Positions 1-8,616 of a stretch of DNA of 64,000 nt are shown in pieces. The stretch lies in the NCBI GenBank assembly GCA_963803375.1, contig CAWDMB010000008.1, positions 454,313 through 518,312 on the forward strand. The letters are read 5' to 3'. This stretch comes from JAOPZW01 sp963803375. Lineage in GTDB: Bacteria; Actinomycetota; Thermoleophilia; Solirubrobacterales; Solirubrobacteraceae. The notes under the pieces were generated by a model, which did not search any database, was not told the DNA's origin, and was given only the letters and a program-made list of their open reading frames with translations. Position 1 is the stretch's first letter. Every line of letters starts with the position of its first letter. A program made the translations under genes and the position numbers.

Positions 1-2
1 CC

Positions 3-206
3 CATCACCACCAGGGCATCGACGACCTCGGCGACGGCCTGGCCGTCAGCGGGTGGGCCGTGCTCGATGAGCTCCCCGAGGCGGTCGAGATGCCCGGGCG
101 CCGGTTCGCCCTCGGGGTCCAATGGCACCCCGAGGCCGATGAGCGCAGCCGCCTGATCGAGGCGCTCGTCGAGGAGGCCGCCGCGCCCCGCGCAGGCGTG
201 CGCTGA
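3..206 (+). CDS. class I glutamine amidotransferase, PuuD-like, 3' end only
   Basis: Only the last 67 codons are inside the window, so the nucleophile cysteine and the start are not visible. The segment contains GVQWHPE about 40 residues in, the C-terminal His/Glu motif of class I amidotransferases, and a preceding IDDLGDGLAVSGWA segment typical of the gamma-glutamyl-GABA hydrolase (peptidase C26) branch. That family cleaves the gamma-glutamyl bond of gamma-Glu-GABA or related compounds in the cytoplasm. The stop at 204-206 is followed by 43 bases before the next gene. The assignment to PuuD rather than another C26 member is uncertain. Confidence 0.75.
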   Translation, partial: HHHQGIDDLGDGLAVSGWAVLDELPEAVEMPGRRFALGVQWHPEADERSRLIEALVEEAAAPRAGVR

Positions 207-249
207 GGCCCTCGGCGAGATCGGGGGCCGAACCTATACTGCGCGCGCC

Positions 250-1179
250 GTGCGCAGGTCGAGCGCCATCCGCGCCGCCGCGTGGGGGATGGTCGGGCTC
301 GGCGTCGCCGCGCCGGCTGTTCGCCGGCGGCTGCGCCTGAAGCCCGCGGGCGTGCTCGCCGCGGCGGCGAGCGCACCCGTCGCCCTGTGCGTTGCCACGC
401 CGCGCTCGCGCGCGCGCGACGCCGCCGTCTGCGGGCTGCAGATGTGGGCCTACGTCGCCGCCTACGAGATGCCCAACGACGACCCCGAGCGGCTCCGCGC
501 GCGCGTCCGGGTGCGCTACCCCGTCGTCGCCGACCGCGTCCTCGGCCTCGGCGAGTTGCCCGGCCTGCGCCTGCAGCGGGCGCTCGGTCGCCCCGGGCGG
601 CCGCTGCGCGCCGCCGAGCAGGCGCTCGTGTGGTGCCACTGGCTGTGGTTCCTCGTGCCGCACGGGAGCGTCGTGTGGATCCTCCTGCGCCGGCGCGAGC
701 TCTTCCCGTCCGCGGCGGCCATGGTCTACGCCACCTTCGACCTCGGGGTCGTCTTCTACTGGCTCGTGCCGACCGCGCCGCCGTGGTACGCCGCGCGCGT
801 CGGGGCCCTGGGCCACGGGCCGGCGCTGCGGCGGATGATGCTCGAGCACGGCGAGGCGTTCTGGGGAGGCGCCTGGGCCCGCCTCTACGATGTGCTGGGA
901 GGCAACCCGCTCGCCGCCATGCCGTCGCTGCACTTCGCCACGTCCGTGACCGCCGCCCGCCAGCTGGCGCGGGCGGGCCGGCTGCCCGGCGCGCTCGGAT
1001 GGACGTACGCCGCGACGCTCGCGCTCGCGCTCGTGTACCTCGGCGAGCACTACGTGATCGACCTCGTCGCCGGCTTCGCGCTGACCGAGGGGCTACGCCG
1101 GGCGGCTCCGCGCGCGGCCCCGGCGCTGGCCGTGGCCGGCCGGGCGGTGCAGGCGCTGGAGCGGCGAGCCCGGGCATGA
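250..1179 (+). CDS. PAP2-superfamily membrane phosphatase (Aur1/Ipt1-like)
   Basis: The 309-residue product has several membrane segments and the PAP2 signature split in the usual order: PTAPPWY near residues 174-180, AMPSLHFA with the catalytic Ser-Leu-His at about 223-230, and EHYVIDLVAG with the second His at 266-275. This spacing fits the Aur1/inositolphosphotransferase-like branch, which moves or removes phosphate or phospho-headgroups on lipid substrates at the membrane. The start is GTG at 250. The gene ends in an ATGA overlap with the next membrane protein, so the two are probably translated together and may act on the same lipid. The natural substrate cannot be read from the sequence. 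Confidence 0.8.
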   Translation: MRRSSAIRAAAWGMVGLGVAAPAVRRRLRLKPAGVLAAAASAPVALCVATPRSRARDAAVCGLQMWAYVAAYEMPNDDPERLRARVRVRYPVVADRVLGLGELPGLRLQRALGRPGRPLRAAEQALVWCHWLWFLVPHGSVVWILLRRRELFPSAAAMVYATFDLGVVFYWLVPTAPPWYAARVGALGHGPALRRMMLEHGEAFWGGAWARLYDVLGGNPLAAMPSLHFATSVTAARQLARAGRLPGALGWTYAATLALALVYLGEHYVIDLVAGFALTEGLRRAAPRAAPALAVAGRAVQALERRARA

Positions 1180-2309
1180 GTCGCGCTCCCGTCGACGTCC
1201 CGAACCCCTCGACCGAGGAGCGCGACGAAGACGAGGAGATGCCCCGCGTGGTCATCACGCGGCGGGGAGCGCTTCTCTTCGGCGTGTTCGTGGCCGTCGC
1301 GCTGGCCTTCCTGTACTTCGTGCTGCCCAAGCTCACCGGGCTCTCGGGCGACTGGAAGCGCATCAAGGACGGCGACCCGTGGTGGCTGGCGATCGCGCTC
1401 GTGCTGGAGGGCGTCTCCTTTCTGGGTTACGTGTGGCTCTTCCGCGCCGTGTTCGTGCGCGGCGAGCAGTCGCGGATCGACTGGCGCGCGAGCTACGAGA
1501 TCACGATGGCGGGCCTCGCGGCGACGCGCCTGTTCGCGACCGCGGGGGCCGGGGGTGTGGCGCTGACCGCCTGGGCGCTGCGGCGCTCGGGGATGGAGCG
1601 GCGGACGGTGGCCTGCCGGATGATCGCCTTCCTCGTGCTCCTCTACGCCGTCTACATGGCCTCGGTCGTGGTGGTCGGCATCGGCCTGCGCGTCGGCCTC
1701 TTGCGGGGCGGAGGGTCGTTGGCGATCACGATCGTGCCCGCGACCTTCGCGGCGGTGCTGATGGTGCTCTTCCTCGGGATGGCCGCGCTGCCCGAGGACG
1801 CCGAGCGCCGCCTGCAGCGGTGGGCGAGCGGCTCCGGGCGCGCGGCGCGGTTCGTCGCCAAGGCGGTCACGGTCCCGGCCTCCGCGGCCAGCGGCGTGCG
1901 GACCGCGATCGGCCTCGTGCGCGCGCGCAACCCGGGCGTGCTCGGCGCGGTCGTGTGGTGGTACTTCGACATCTTCACGCTGTGGGCGTGCTTTCACGCC
2001 TTCGGGCCCGACCCGCCGCCCTTCGCGATCATCGTGCTGGGGTACTTCGTGGGGATGCTCGGCAACACGCTGCCGCTGCCCGGCGGGATCGGCGGCGTCG
2101 ACGGGGGCATGATCGGCGCCTTCGCGGCCTTCGACGTCTCGGTCGGCTACGCGACGCTCGCCGTGCTGAGCTATCGCGCGTTCGCGTTCTGGCTGCCGAC
2201 GCTGCCGGGGGCGATCGCTTACTTCCAGCTGCGGCGGACGGTCGGCCGCTGGCGCGAGGACCGCGACACGGAGCGCGCGCTCGCCCGCGCGGCGACCGCG
2301 CGGGCGTAA
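1176..2309 (+). CDS. flippase-like integral membrane protein (UPF0104 / LPG synthase TM-like)
   Basis: This 377-residue protein begins with about 40 mostly charged cytoplasmic residues and then has roughly eight hydrophobic segments. The C-terminal part contains LGNTLPLPGGIGGVDGG, the glycine/proline-rich loop typical of the UPF0104 family related to the membrane half of lysyl-phosphatidylglycerol synthase (MprF). Members are thought to flip lipids or lipid-linked intermediates. The catalytic aminoacyl-transfer domain of MprF is absent. The ATG overlaps the stop of the PAP2 gene by four bases, which argues for a shared lipid-related role. No substrate can be assigned. Confidence 0.8.
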   Translation: MSRAPVDVPNPSTEERDEDEEMPRVVITRRGALLFGVFVAVALAFLYFVLPKLTGLSGDWKRIKDGDPWWLAIALVLEGVSFLGYVWLFRAVFVRGEQSRIDWRASYEITMAGLAATRLFATAGAGGVALTAWALRRSGMERRTVACRMIAFLVLLYAVYMASVVVVGIGLRVGLLRGGGSLAITIVPATFAAVLMVLFLGMAALPEDAERRLQRWASGSGRAARFVAKAVTVPASAASGVRTAIGLVRARNPGVLGAVVWWYFDIFTLWACFHAFGPDPPPFAIIVLGYFVGMLGNTLPLPGGIGGVDGGMIGAFAAFDVSVGYATLAVLSYRAFAFWLPTLPGAIAYFQLRRTVGRWREDRDTERALARAATARA

Positions 2310-2373
2310 CAGCCGCTCGCGGCGGGGTACTATACAAAGTGAAGTGTTGAGGACGAACGGGAACGAGGAACGG

Positions 2374-3405
2374 ATGGCAAACGTCGAGAACGTGATCATC
2401 GTCGGCAGCGGGCCGGCCGGCTACACGGCCGCGCTGTACACCTCGCGCGCGAACCTGGCCCCGCTCGTCATCGAGGGCTTCTTCTGGGGCGGCCTGCTCC
2501 AGCAGACGACCGACGTCGAGAACTATCCCGGCTTTCGCGACGGCATCATGGGCCCGGAGCTCATGCAGACGATGCGCGACCAGGCCGAGCGCTTCGGCGC
2601 GCGCTTCGTCACCGACCAGGCCACCCGCGTCGAGCTCGCCACCGAGCCGGGCGGGATCCACCGCGTCTGGGTCGGCGACGAGGAGCACCGCGCCCGCACC
2701 GTCGTCCTGGCCATGGGCGCCGAGCACAAGAAGCTCGGCGTCCCGGGCGAGGAGGAGCTCGCCGGCGCCGGCGTCTCCTACTGCGCCACCTGCGACGCCG
2801 CCTTCTTCCGCGACCGCCCGACGATCATCGTCGGCGGCGGCGACAGCGCCATGGAGGAGGCGATCTTCCTCTCGAAGTTCGCGTCGAAGGTCTACGTCGT
2901 GCACCGCCGCTCGGAGTTCCGCGCCTCGAAGATCATGCTCGAGCGCGCCCGCGCGATCGCCAACGTCGAGTTCCTGACGCCCTACGTCGTCGACGAGATC
3001 CACGAGGGCGGCGGGCCGTTCGAGCGCGTGGCGCGACTGCGCGACGTCGAGTCCGGCGCGACGCGCGAGCTCGCCATCGCCGGCGCCTTCGTCGCGATCG
3101 GCCACGAGCCCCAGTCCGGGATCGTGCGCGACCAGGTGCGCACCGACGACGAGGGCTACGTCATCACCGAGGGCCGCTCGACGCGGACCGGGCTGCCCGG
3201 CGTGTTCGCGGCCGGCGACCTCGTCGACCACACCTACCGCCAGGCCGTGACCGCGGCCGGCTCCGGCTGCCAGGCTGCGCTCGACGCCGAGTGGTACCTG
3301 CGCGACACGCCAGAGGTCCCGACGCCGGCGGGGCTGCCCGAGGGCGATCTCGCCGAGGCCCAGTGGAGCCCCGCGCAGGCGCCGGAACGGGCTACTTCGT
3401 CGTGA
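2374..3405 (+). CDS. trxB: thioredoxin reductase
   Basis: The 343-residue flavoprotein has the FAD-binding GSGPAG at residues 11-16, the redox-active CATCD with Cys137 and Cys140, the NADP-binding GGGDSA at about 154-159, and a C-terminal FAAGDLVD motif. It reduces thioredoxin with NADPH in the cytoplasm. The ATG at 2374 is preceded by a GAGGA ribosome site at good spacing; an in-frame TTG at 2344 lacks one. The leader has an AT-rich stretch (TACTATACAAAG, about 2329-2340) that could be the -10 region, although no convincing -35 is seen. The last 30 residues are a low-complexity tail. No thioredoxin gene is adjacent. Confidence 0.95.
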   Translation: MANVENVIIVGSGPAGYTAALYTSRANLAPLVIEGFFWGGLLQQTTDVENYPGFRDGIMGPELMQTMRDQAERFGARFVTDQATRVELATEPGGIHRVWVGDEEHRARTVVLAMGAEHKKLGVPGEEELAGAGVSYCATCDAAFFRDRPTIIVGGGDSAMEEAIFLSKFASKVYVVHRRSEFRASKIMLERARAIANVEFLTPYVVDEIHEGGGPFERVARLRDVESGATRELAIAGAFVAIGHEPQSGIVRDQVRTDDEGYVITEGRSTRTGLPGVFAAGDLVDHTYRQAVTAAGSGCQAALDAEWYLRDTPEVPTPAGLPEGDLAEAQWSPAQAPERATSS

Positions 3406-3716
3406 GCATCTCGTGGCGGCCGAAGACGACGAGGGCGGCGCAGAGCGCGAAGCGCGCGCGGTCGGGGGCAGGTGGTGGCTGACGAGCGGCCGCGGGTCGC
3501 CGCGCCCGGCGTCTAGAAGGTGACGGCGCGCATCGTGGCTGCACGCCGGCGGAGAAGGAATCGGGCGCTGCCGGCGTCCTCGATGGCATGGCCCACCACT
3601 TCGAGTATCCGAAGGTCACGCCGCTGCCGCCGCGAGGCGTCCTGCCGCGCCCGGCCGCCGCGCCATCGCCCGTCAAGGCCGCCTGAACGCGGCGCGGCGC
3701 CGCCTATGCTGCGCGC
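3406..3716 (+). other. intergenic region without a confident gene
   Basis: Short open frames exist on both strands but none has a convincing start, codon pattern or recognisable family. A frame ending at 3684 reads MAHHFEYPKVTPLPPRGVLP at its end, which looks protein-like. It could be the tail of a decayed gene. Nothing else is supportable here. Confidence 0.4.
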
Positions 3717-4580
3717 ATGGCGACCCCTCGGCGCCCCTCGCGGGCCGTCCTCATCACCGGCTGCTCGTCGGGCATCGGCCGCGCGACCGCGCTGCATCTC
3801 GTGCGCGGTGGCCACACGGTCGTGGCGACGGCCCGCCGGCCGGAGACCCTCGCCGACCTCGCCGCGGCCGGTTGCACGACGCTGGCCCTCGACGTCACCG
3901 ACGAGGCCTCCATGGAGGCCGCCGTCCGGGCGGTCGAGGTCGAGCACGGCGCCGTCGGCGCGCTCGTCAACAACGCCGGCTTCAGCCAGTCCGGGGCCGT
4001 GGAGACCGTCCCGATGGCCAAGGTCCGCCATCAGTTCGAGACCAACGTGTTCGGGCTCGTGCGCATGTGCCAGCTCGTGCTGCCGGCGATGCGCGCCCAG
4101 AGGGCTGGGCGCATCGTCAACGTCTCCTCGATGGGGGGGACGCTGACCTTCCCCGGCGGCGGCTTCTACCACGCGACGAAGCACGCGGTCGAGGCGCTCA
4201 GCGACGCGCTGCGCTTCGAGGTCTCGGGGTTCGGCGTGCGCGTCGTCGTGATCCAGCCCGGGATCATCCGCACCGGCTTCGCCGACGCCGCGGTCGAAGC
4301 GCTCGGCCACGTCGCGGACGACGGGCCCTACGCCGCGTTCAACGCGGCGGTGGAGAAGAGCACGCAGGAGGTGTACGAGCGGGGCGCCGCCGCGAGGCTC
4401 GGCGGCGGTCCGGAGACCGTCGCGCGGGCGATCGAGAGGGCGCTGACCGCCAAGAGCCCCAGGGCGCGCTATCGCGTGACGCCGAGCGCGCACCTGCTCA
4501 TCCGCCAGCGCGCCCTCATGACCGACGGCCTCTGGGACCGTTTCCTGGCCACCCGGTTCCCGCGCCCGGGCGCCGACTGA
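3717..4580 (+). CDS. short-chain dehydrogenase/reductase (classical SDR)
   Basis: The 287-residue protein has the cofactor motif TGCSSGIG at residues 14-21, NNAG at 85-88, and the catalytic set Asn110, Ser138, Tyr151 and Lys155 (YHATK), followed by the PG motif after strand beta-6. It oxidises or reduces a carbonyl/hydroxyl group using NAD(P). Arg40-Arg41 after strand beta-2 suggests a preference for NADPH. The substrate is unknown; similar long SDRs act on lipids, steroids or retinoid-like compounds. The gene stands alone, with an opposing repair gene downstream. Confidence 0.88.
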   Translation: MATPRRPSRAVLITGCSSGIGRATALHLVRGGHTVVATARRPETLADLAAAGCTTLALDVTDEASMEAAVRAVEVEHGAVGALVNNAGFSQSGAVETVPMAKVRHQFETNVFGLVRMCQLVLPAMRAQRAGRIVNVSSMGGTLTFPGGGFYHATKHAVEALSDALRFEVSGFGVRVVVIQPGIIRTGFADAAVEALGHVADDGPYAAFNAAVEKSTQEVYERGAAARLGGGPETVARAIERALTAKSPRARYRVTPSAHLLIRQRALMTDGLWDRFLATRFPRPGAD

Positions 4581-4643
4581 GGCGCGGCCCCGCGGGCCGG
4601 GTGGTCGGTTGACGGTCCATATGACCGTGGCGTGACCACTCGC

Positions 4644-5240
4644 CTACAGGATCGCGCCCTCCAGGCGCAGGAGCGCCTCCTTGCGGTGCAGGCCGCCCGC
4701 GTAGCCGTGCAGCGCGCCCTTGGCGTCGAGGACGCGGTGGCACGGGACGATGATCGGGATCGGGTTGGCGCCGAGGGCCCGGCCCGCCGCGCGCGACGCG
4801 CGCGGGTTGCCGGCCTCGGCGGCGACGGTCCCGTACGTGGAGACGCCGCCGAACGGGATCGCCGCGGTCGCCTCGAGCACCCGGCGGCCGAAGGCGCGGG
4901 TCAGGCTCCAGTCCAGCGCGACGTCGAAGTCGCGCCGGCGCCCGGCGAAGTACTCGTCGAGCTCGCGCCGGACGTCGTCGAGCCGACCCGGCGAGCGGAG
5001 GATCCGGGGCGAGAGCTTGGCGGCGAGCTCGTCGAGGACGGCGTCGACGCCGCCGTTGAAGTCCTCGTAGGCCAGGCGCGCGAGCCCGCGCTCGGTGCGG
5101 GCCGCCACGAGCGTACCGACCGGCGAATCGACGACGGTATAGGCGACGTCGGCCGGCGCGGCGGCGGCGAAGCGCGCGGCCGCCGCCGCCGCGTCGGCGG
5201 GATCGAAGGCGGGCGCGCGCAGCGTGTGGTTCTCGGTCAT
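4644..5240 (-). CDS. ogt: methylated-DNA--protein-cysteine S-methyltransferase
   Basis: The 198-residue protein carries PCHRV at residues 166-170, with the alkyl-accepting Cys167, preceded by the helix-turn-helix and the arginine-finger region of the family. It repairs O6-alkylguanine in DNA by irreversible transfer to itself. The N-terminal domain (about residues 31-110) is present as in Ogt/AGT. The ATG overlaps the stop of the ECF sigma gene upstream by four bases, so sigma factor and repair enzyme are cotranscribed and translationally coupled. Whether the sigma factor responds to DNA damage is not known from sequence. Confidence 0.9.
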   Translation of the reverse strand: MTENHTLRAPAFDPADAAAAAARFAAAAPADVAYTVVDSPVGTLVAARTERGLARLAYEDFNGGVDAVLDELAAKLSPRILRSPGRLDDVRRELDEYFAGRRRDFDVALDWSLTRAFGRRVLEATAAIPFGGVSTYGTVAAEAGNPRASRAAGRALGANPIPIIVPCHRVLDAKGALHGYAGGLHRKEALLRLEGAIL

Positions 5241-5701
5241 CGGGTCGTCTCCAGTCGCAGTTTCTTGAGCCCCTCGTGCGCCGAGCGCCGGGCGGCCTCC
5301 TCGGAGGTCCCGAGGGCGAGGGCGACCTCGCGGTGGGAGAGGTCGCCGGCGAAGCGCAGCAGCACCGCCGCCCGCTGCTTGGGCGGCAACGCGTGGACGC
5401 GGCCCCAGACCTCGTCGTCGCGCGGCTCGGGGCCCGGCGCGGCCGGCACCTCGGGCAGGTGGCCGTACGGCACGGCTCTGCGGCCGCGCGCGCGGACGTG
5501 GTCGATCGCCTTGCGATGGGCGATCGTCAGGATCCAGGCGCGCGGGTTCTCCGGGGTCGTCCGCGGCCAGGCGCGCAACGCTGCGAGGAACGTCTCCTGG
5601 AAGCAGTCGTCGGCCGCATCGCGGCCCACGGAGGCGACCAGGAGGCGCCAGACGTCGTCGCGATGCGCGTCCAGGAAGCGCTGGAAGGGCTCGGGGGTCA
5701 C
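5237..5701 (-). CDS. ECF-type RNA polymerase sigma factor
   Basis: The 154-residue protein has region 2 with DDCFQETFLAALRAWP and WILTIAHRKAIDHVRARGRR, and region 4 with LPPKQRAAVLLRFAGDLSHR followed by an HTH (EVALALGTSEEAARRSAHEG). Region 3 is missing, as in ECF sigma factors. The GTG at 5701 is the first plausible start in frame. It sits 73 bases after the 3-hydroxyacyl-CoA dehydrogenase gene and overlaps the ogt start by four bases. No anti-sigma gene is adjacent, so the mode of control is not visible. Confidence 0.88.
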   Translation of the reverse strand: MTPEPFQRFLDAHRDDVWRLLVASVGRDAADDCFQETFLAALRAWPRTTPENPRAWILTIAHRKAIDHVRARGRRAVPYGHLPEVPAAPGPEPRDDEVWGRVHALPPKQRAAVLLRFAGDLSHREVALALGTSEEAARRSAHEGLKKLRLETTR

Positions 5702-5774
5702 GGCGATCAGACGCCCGGCGCGGCCGCTTCGTGAGCCACGGCCTCGACGAGGACGCCGCGCGGGTTGCCGGCGC

Positions 5775-7268
5775 TCACGGCGCGACCGCCATCCGGCGCA
5801 GGAGCGGCGCGGCGCGGTAGCGCTCCTCGCCGAGCTCCCGGCGCAGCGCGTCGAGGATCGCGAGCAGATGCCCGGCGCCGGTCGCCCGCGCCCACGCGAA
5901 TGGCCCGCGCGGGTGGTTGAGCCCGAGCACCATGCCGTCGTCGACGTCCGCGGCCGTCCCGACGCCCTCGGCGACCGCGAAGCACGCCTCGTTGACGAGC
6001 TGGGCGACGATCCGCCCGAAGACGAGGCCGGGCGCGTCGCCCACCCAGGCCGTGTGCCTGCCCACGGCTGCGAAGCAGTCCTGCGCGCGCTCGGCCGCGA
6101 CATCGTCGGTCGTCGTGCTGCGAGCGAGCTCGACGAGCCCGGTCGCGTCGAGCGGGGCGAGCATGTGGAAGCCCACGCTCGACCCTCCCGGGTCGAGGCC
6201 GAGGAGCGACCCGTGCGCGAGCAGTCGCGCGACCGGACCGGCGCCCGGCGCGCCGGCGCAGTCGAGGGTGAGCCACGGCATCGCGCCCGCCGGCTCCGTG
6301 CGCACGTCGAAGCCGGCGTGCCGTGCGGCCGCGCGCAGCTCGCGTGCGACGGGCCCGCCGCCGGTCACGACGAGCGTGCGCTCGTCGCCGCCGCCGGCCG
6401 CGGGCGGGGCCGCCGCGGGCTCCTCGGGGCGCGGGTAGGCGTACCAGCCGCGGCCCGCCTTGCGGCCCAGGCGACCGGCGGCCACCATCCGGGCGCTCAG
6501 CGGCGAGGGCCGCCAGCGCGGCTCCCCGAAGCTCAGCTCGTGGAAGGAGCGCGCGATCTCGAGGCCGACGTCGATCCCGACGAGGTCCTGCAGCTCGAAC
6601 GGTCCCATGCGAAAGCCGCCAAGGCGGCAGATCCGGTCGACCGTCTCGACGCCGGCGATGCCGTCCTGGACGAGGCGCAGCGCCTCGAGGCCGAACGGCC
6701 GGTTGCAGCGGTTGACCAGGAACCCGGGCCCGTCGGTGGCGTCGATGACGCGCTTGCCCATCGCGGCGCCGACCGCCCGCGCGAGCGCGAGCGCCTCGGG
6801 GCCCGAGTCGATGCCCGCGACGACTTCGACGAGGCGCATGACCGGCGCCGGGTTGAAGAAGTGCAGGCCCACGACGCGGGACGGATCACCCGCGGCGGAG
6901 GCGAGCGCGGTGATCGGGATCGACGACGTGTTGGAGGCGAGCACGGCACCGGGCGCGACCGCGGCCAGGCGCCCGAGCAGCTCGCGCTTGAGCTCCAGGC
7001 GCTCGGGCGCGGCCTCGACCACGAGGCCGCAGGTGGCCAGCGCCGCGAGGTCGCCGACCGCCTCCACGGGGCCGGGCTCGCGGTCGAGGCGCCCGCGGTC
7101 GCGCCGGCGCTGCAGCCCCTCGCGCGCGGCCTGCGCCCCGCGCTGCAGCGCCGCCGGGTCGGGATCGTGCAGGAGCGCGCGCGCGCCGGTGGCGGCCGCG
7201 AGCTCGGCGATCCCCGAGCCCATGGTGCCGGCGCCGACCACGCCGATGACGTCCGGAAGGGCGGTCAC
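5775..7268 (-). CDS. 3-hydroxyacyl-CoA dehydrogenase with duplicated C-terminal domain
   Basis: The 497-residue protein starts with a Rossmann GVVGAGTMGSGIA (GxGxxG at residues 12-17) and contains ASNTSSIPI and VGLHFFNPAPVMRLVEV, the His-containing catalytic segment of 3-hydroxyacyl-CoA dehydrogenases. A first 3HCDH C-terminal domain follows (GFLVNRCNRPF), and after a proline/alanine linker a second, degenerate unit lies at about residues 300-497. It oxidises 3-hydroxyacyl-CoA to 3-ketoacyl-CoA in fatty-acid degradation; the double form resembles PaaH/FadB C-terminal halves. The adjacent acyl-CoA dehydrogenase supports a beta-oxidation role. A perfect 21-bp palindrome lies just upstream of the start. 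Confidence 0.9.
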   Translation of the reverse strand: MTALPDVIGVVGAGTMGSGIAELAAATGARALLHDPDPAALQRGAQAAREGLQRRRDRGRLDREPGPVEAVGDLAALATCGLVVEAAPERLELKRELLGRLAAVAPGAVLASNTSSIPITALASAAGDPSRVVGLHFFNPAPVMRLVEVVAGIDSGPEALALARAVGAAMGKRVIDATDGPGFLVNRCNRPFGLEALRLVQDGIAGVETVDRICRLGGFRMGPFELQDLVGIDVGLEIARSFHELSFGEPRWRPSPLSARMVAAGRLGRKAGRGWYAYPRPEEPAAAPPAAGGGDERTLVVTGGGPVARELRAAARHAGFDVRTEPAGAMPWLTLDCAGAPGAGPVARLLAHGSLLGLDPGGSSVGFHMLAPLDATGLVELARSTTTDDVAAERAQDCFAAVGRHTAWVGDAPGLVFGRIVAQLVNEACFAVAEGVGTAADVDDGMVLGLNHPRGPFAWARATGAGHLLAILDALRRELGEERYRAAPLLRRMAVAP

Positions 7269-7275
7269 CGCGCGA

Positions 7276-7296
7276 CCGTAGCGCGACGCGCTACGG
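7276..7296. promoter_or_regulatory. 21-bp perfect palindrome upstream of 3-hydroxyacyl-CoA dehydrogenase
   Basis: Arms CCGTAGCGCG and CGCGCTACGG flank a single central base. It lies 8 bases before the dehydrogenase ATG and 49 bases after the acyl-CoA dehydrogenase stop. No T-run follows on either side, so an operator for a TetR-type repressor is more likely than a terminator. No such regulator gene is seen nearby. Confidence 0.5.
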
Positions 7297-7344
7297 CAGC
7301 TCCCGCGCGCTCACGTCGCCCACAGGGCGTCCCGGCGGGTGGCG

Positions 7345-8514
7345 CTAGCCCCCGCTGGGGACGAGCGCGTTGACGCCCGTCGTCGCCCGGCCGATGATGA
7401 GCTTCTGGATCTGCGACGTGCCCTCGTAGAGCGTCGTCACCCGCGCGTCACGGTAGAAGCGCTCGACCGGGTGGTCGTCGACGTAGCCCGCGCCGCCGTG
7501 GACCTGGATCGCCCGGTCCGCGCACCAGATCGAGGCCTCGGTCGCGAAGAGCTTGGCGATCGAGGTCTCGGTGGTGGACGGTCGCCCGGCGTCCTTCAGC
7601 GCGCCCGCGCGGAGAACGAGCAACCGCGCGGCGTCGGTCCGGACGACCATGTCGGCGATCATCTCCTGCACGAGCTGGAAGCTCGCGATCGGGCGCTCGA
7701 ACTGCCGGCGCTCGCCCGCGTAGCGCACGGACTCCTCCACCGACCCCTGGCAGATGCCCACGCAGCCGGCGGCCACCGAGTAGCGCCCGGAGTCCAGCGC
7801 CGACATCGCGACCTTGAAGCCGTCCCCGATCTCGCCGAGCATCGCGTCGGGCCCGGCGACGACGTCGTCGAGCGCGATCGACGCGGTGTCCGAGGCCCAC
7901 AGGCCCATCTTGCCGTGGATCTCGGCGGGCACGAAGCCGTCCTGGTCGGTCTCGACGAGGAAGCACGCCAGCCCGTTGTGCTTGCGCTCCGGGTCGGTCT
8001 GGGCGAAGACGAGCGCCAGCTGGGCGTGGTTGCCCATCGAGATCCACATCTTCGCGCCGTTGATGCGCCAGGCGCCGTCGTCATCGCGCGTCGCGCGCGT
8101 GCGCTGGTTGGCGGCGTCCGAGCCCGTGTCGGGCTCGGTCAGCGCGAAGCACCCGAGCCACTCGCCCGCGCACAGGAGCGGCAGGTAGCGCTGCTTCTGC
8201 TCCTCCGTGCCCCAGCGCAGGATCGTCGAGCACACGAGCGAGGTCTGCACCGAGATGACCGTGCGCATCGCCGAGCAGCCGCGCCCGATCTCCTCGCATA
8301 CGAGCGCATAGGTCACGTAGTCGAGCTCGTCGCCGCCGTACTCGTGGGGCACGATCGCGCCGAGGTAGCCCTGGTCGGCGATCTTGCGCACGAGCTCGAG
8401 GTCGAAGTGGTGGTTGCGCGAGTTCTCGCCCGCGCGCGGCACGACCTCCCCGTCGGTGAACTCACGCGCGGTCTGCTTGATGAGCTCCTGCTCGTCGGTC
8501 AGGTCGAAGTCCAC
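7345..8514 (-). CDS. acyl-CoA dehydrogenase
   Basis: The 389-residue protein has the normal family length and order: N-terminal helical domain, CFALTEPDTGSDA in the middle beta domain, QVHGGAGYVDDHPVERFYRD, and a C-terminal LYEGTSQIQ with the catalytic base Glu364. It is an FAD enzyme that introduces the alpha-beta double bond in acyl-CoA and passes electrons to electron-transfer flavoprotein. The start is GTG at 8514 (VDFDLTDEQE), which matches the usual N-terminus. It sits upstream of the 3-hydroxyacyl-CoA dehydrogenase on the same strand, 76 bases away, so the two may share a transcript. Chain-length preference cannot be read. Confidence 0.95.
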   Translation of the reverse strand: MDFDLTDEQELIKQTAREFTDGEVVPRAGENSRNHHFDLELVRKIADQGYLGAIVPHEYGGDELDYVTYALVCEEIGRGCSAMRTVISVQTSLVCSTILRWGTEEQKQRYLPLLCAGEWLGCFALTEPDTGSDAANQRTRATRDDDGAWRINGAKMWISMGNHAQLALVFAQTDPERKHNGLACFLVETDQDGFVPAEIHGKMGLWASDTASIALDDVVAGPDAMLGEIGDGFKVAMSALDSGRYSVAAGCVGICQGSVEESVRYAGERRQFERPIASFQLVQEMIADMVVRTDAARLLVLRAGALKDAGRPSTTETSIAKLFATEASIWCADRAIQVHGGAGYVDDHPVERFYRDARVTTLYEGTSQIQKLIIGRATTGVNALVPSGG

Positions 8515-8616
8515 GAGCCCGAGCCTACAAGGCGCTCTCGGAGCCGAGCAGCGCCGTGGCCCGGCTCGAGAGCACGCCGCCGGGGAGGGCTCGATGGCCG
8601 GTAGGCTCGCAGAGCG

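Noticed and set aside
2310..2373. HspR/HAIR-type operator before trxB
   Set aside because: The AT-rich leader has only loose resemblance to the CTTGAGT-N7-ACTCAAG pattern and no second half-site.
5707..5778. 23-codon frame between the 3-hydroxyacyl-CoA dehydrogenase and the sigma factor with GTGA overlap
   Set aside because: It is too short and without any conserved feature; the overlap alone is expected by chance at this GC content.
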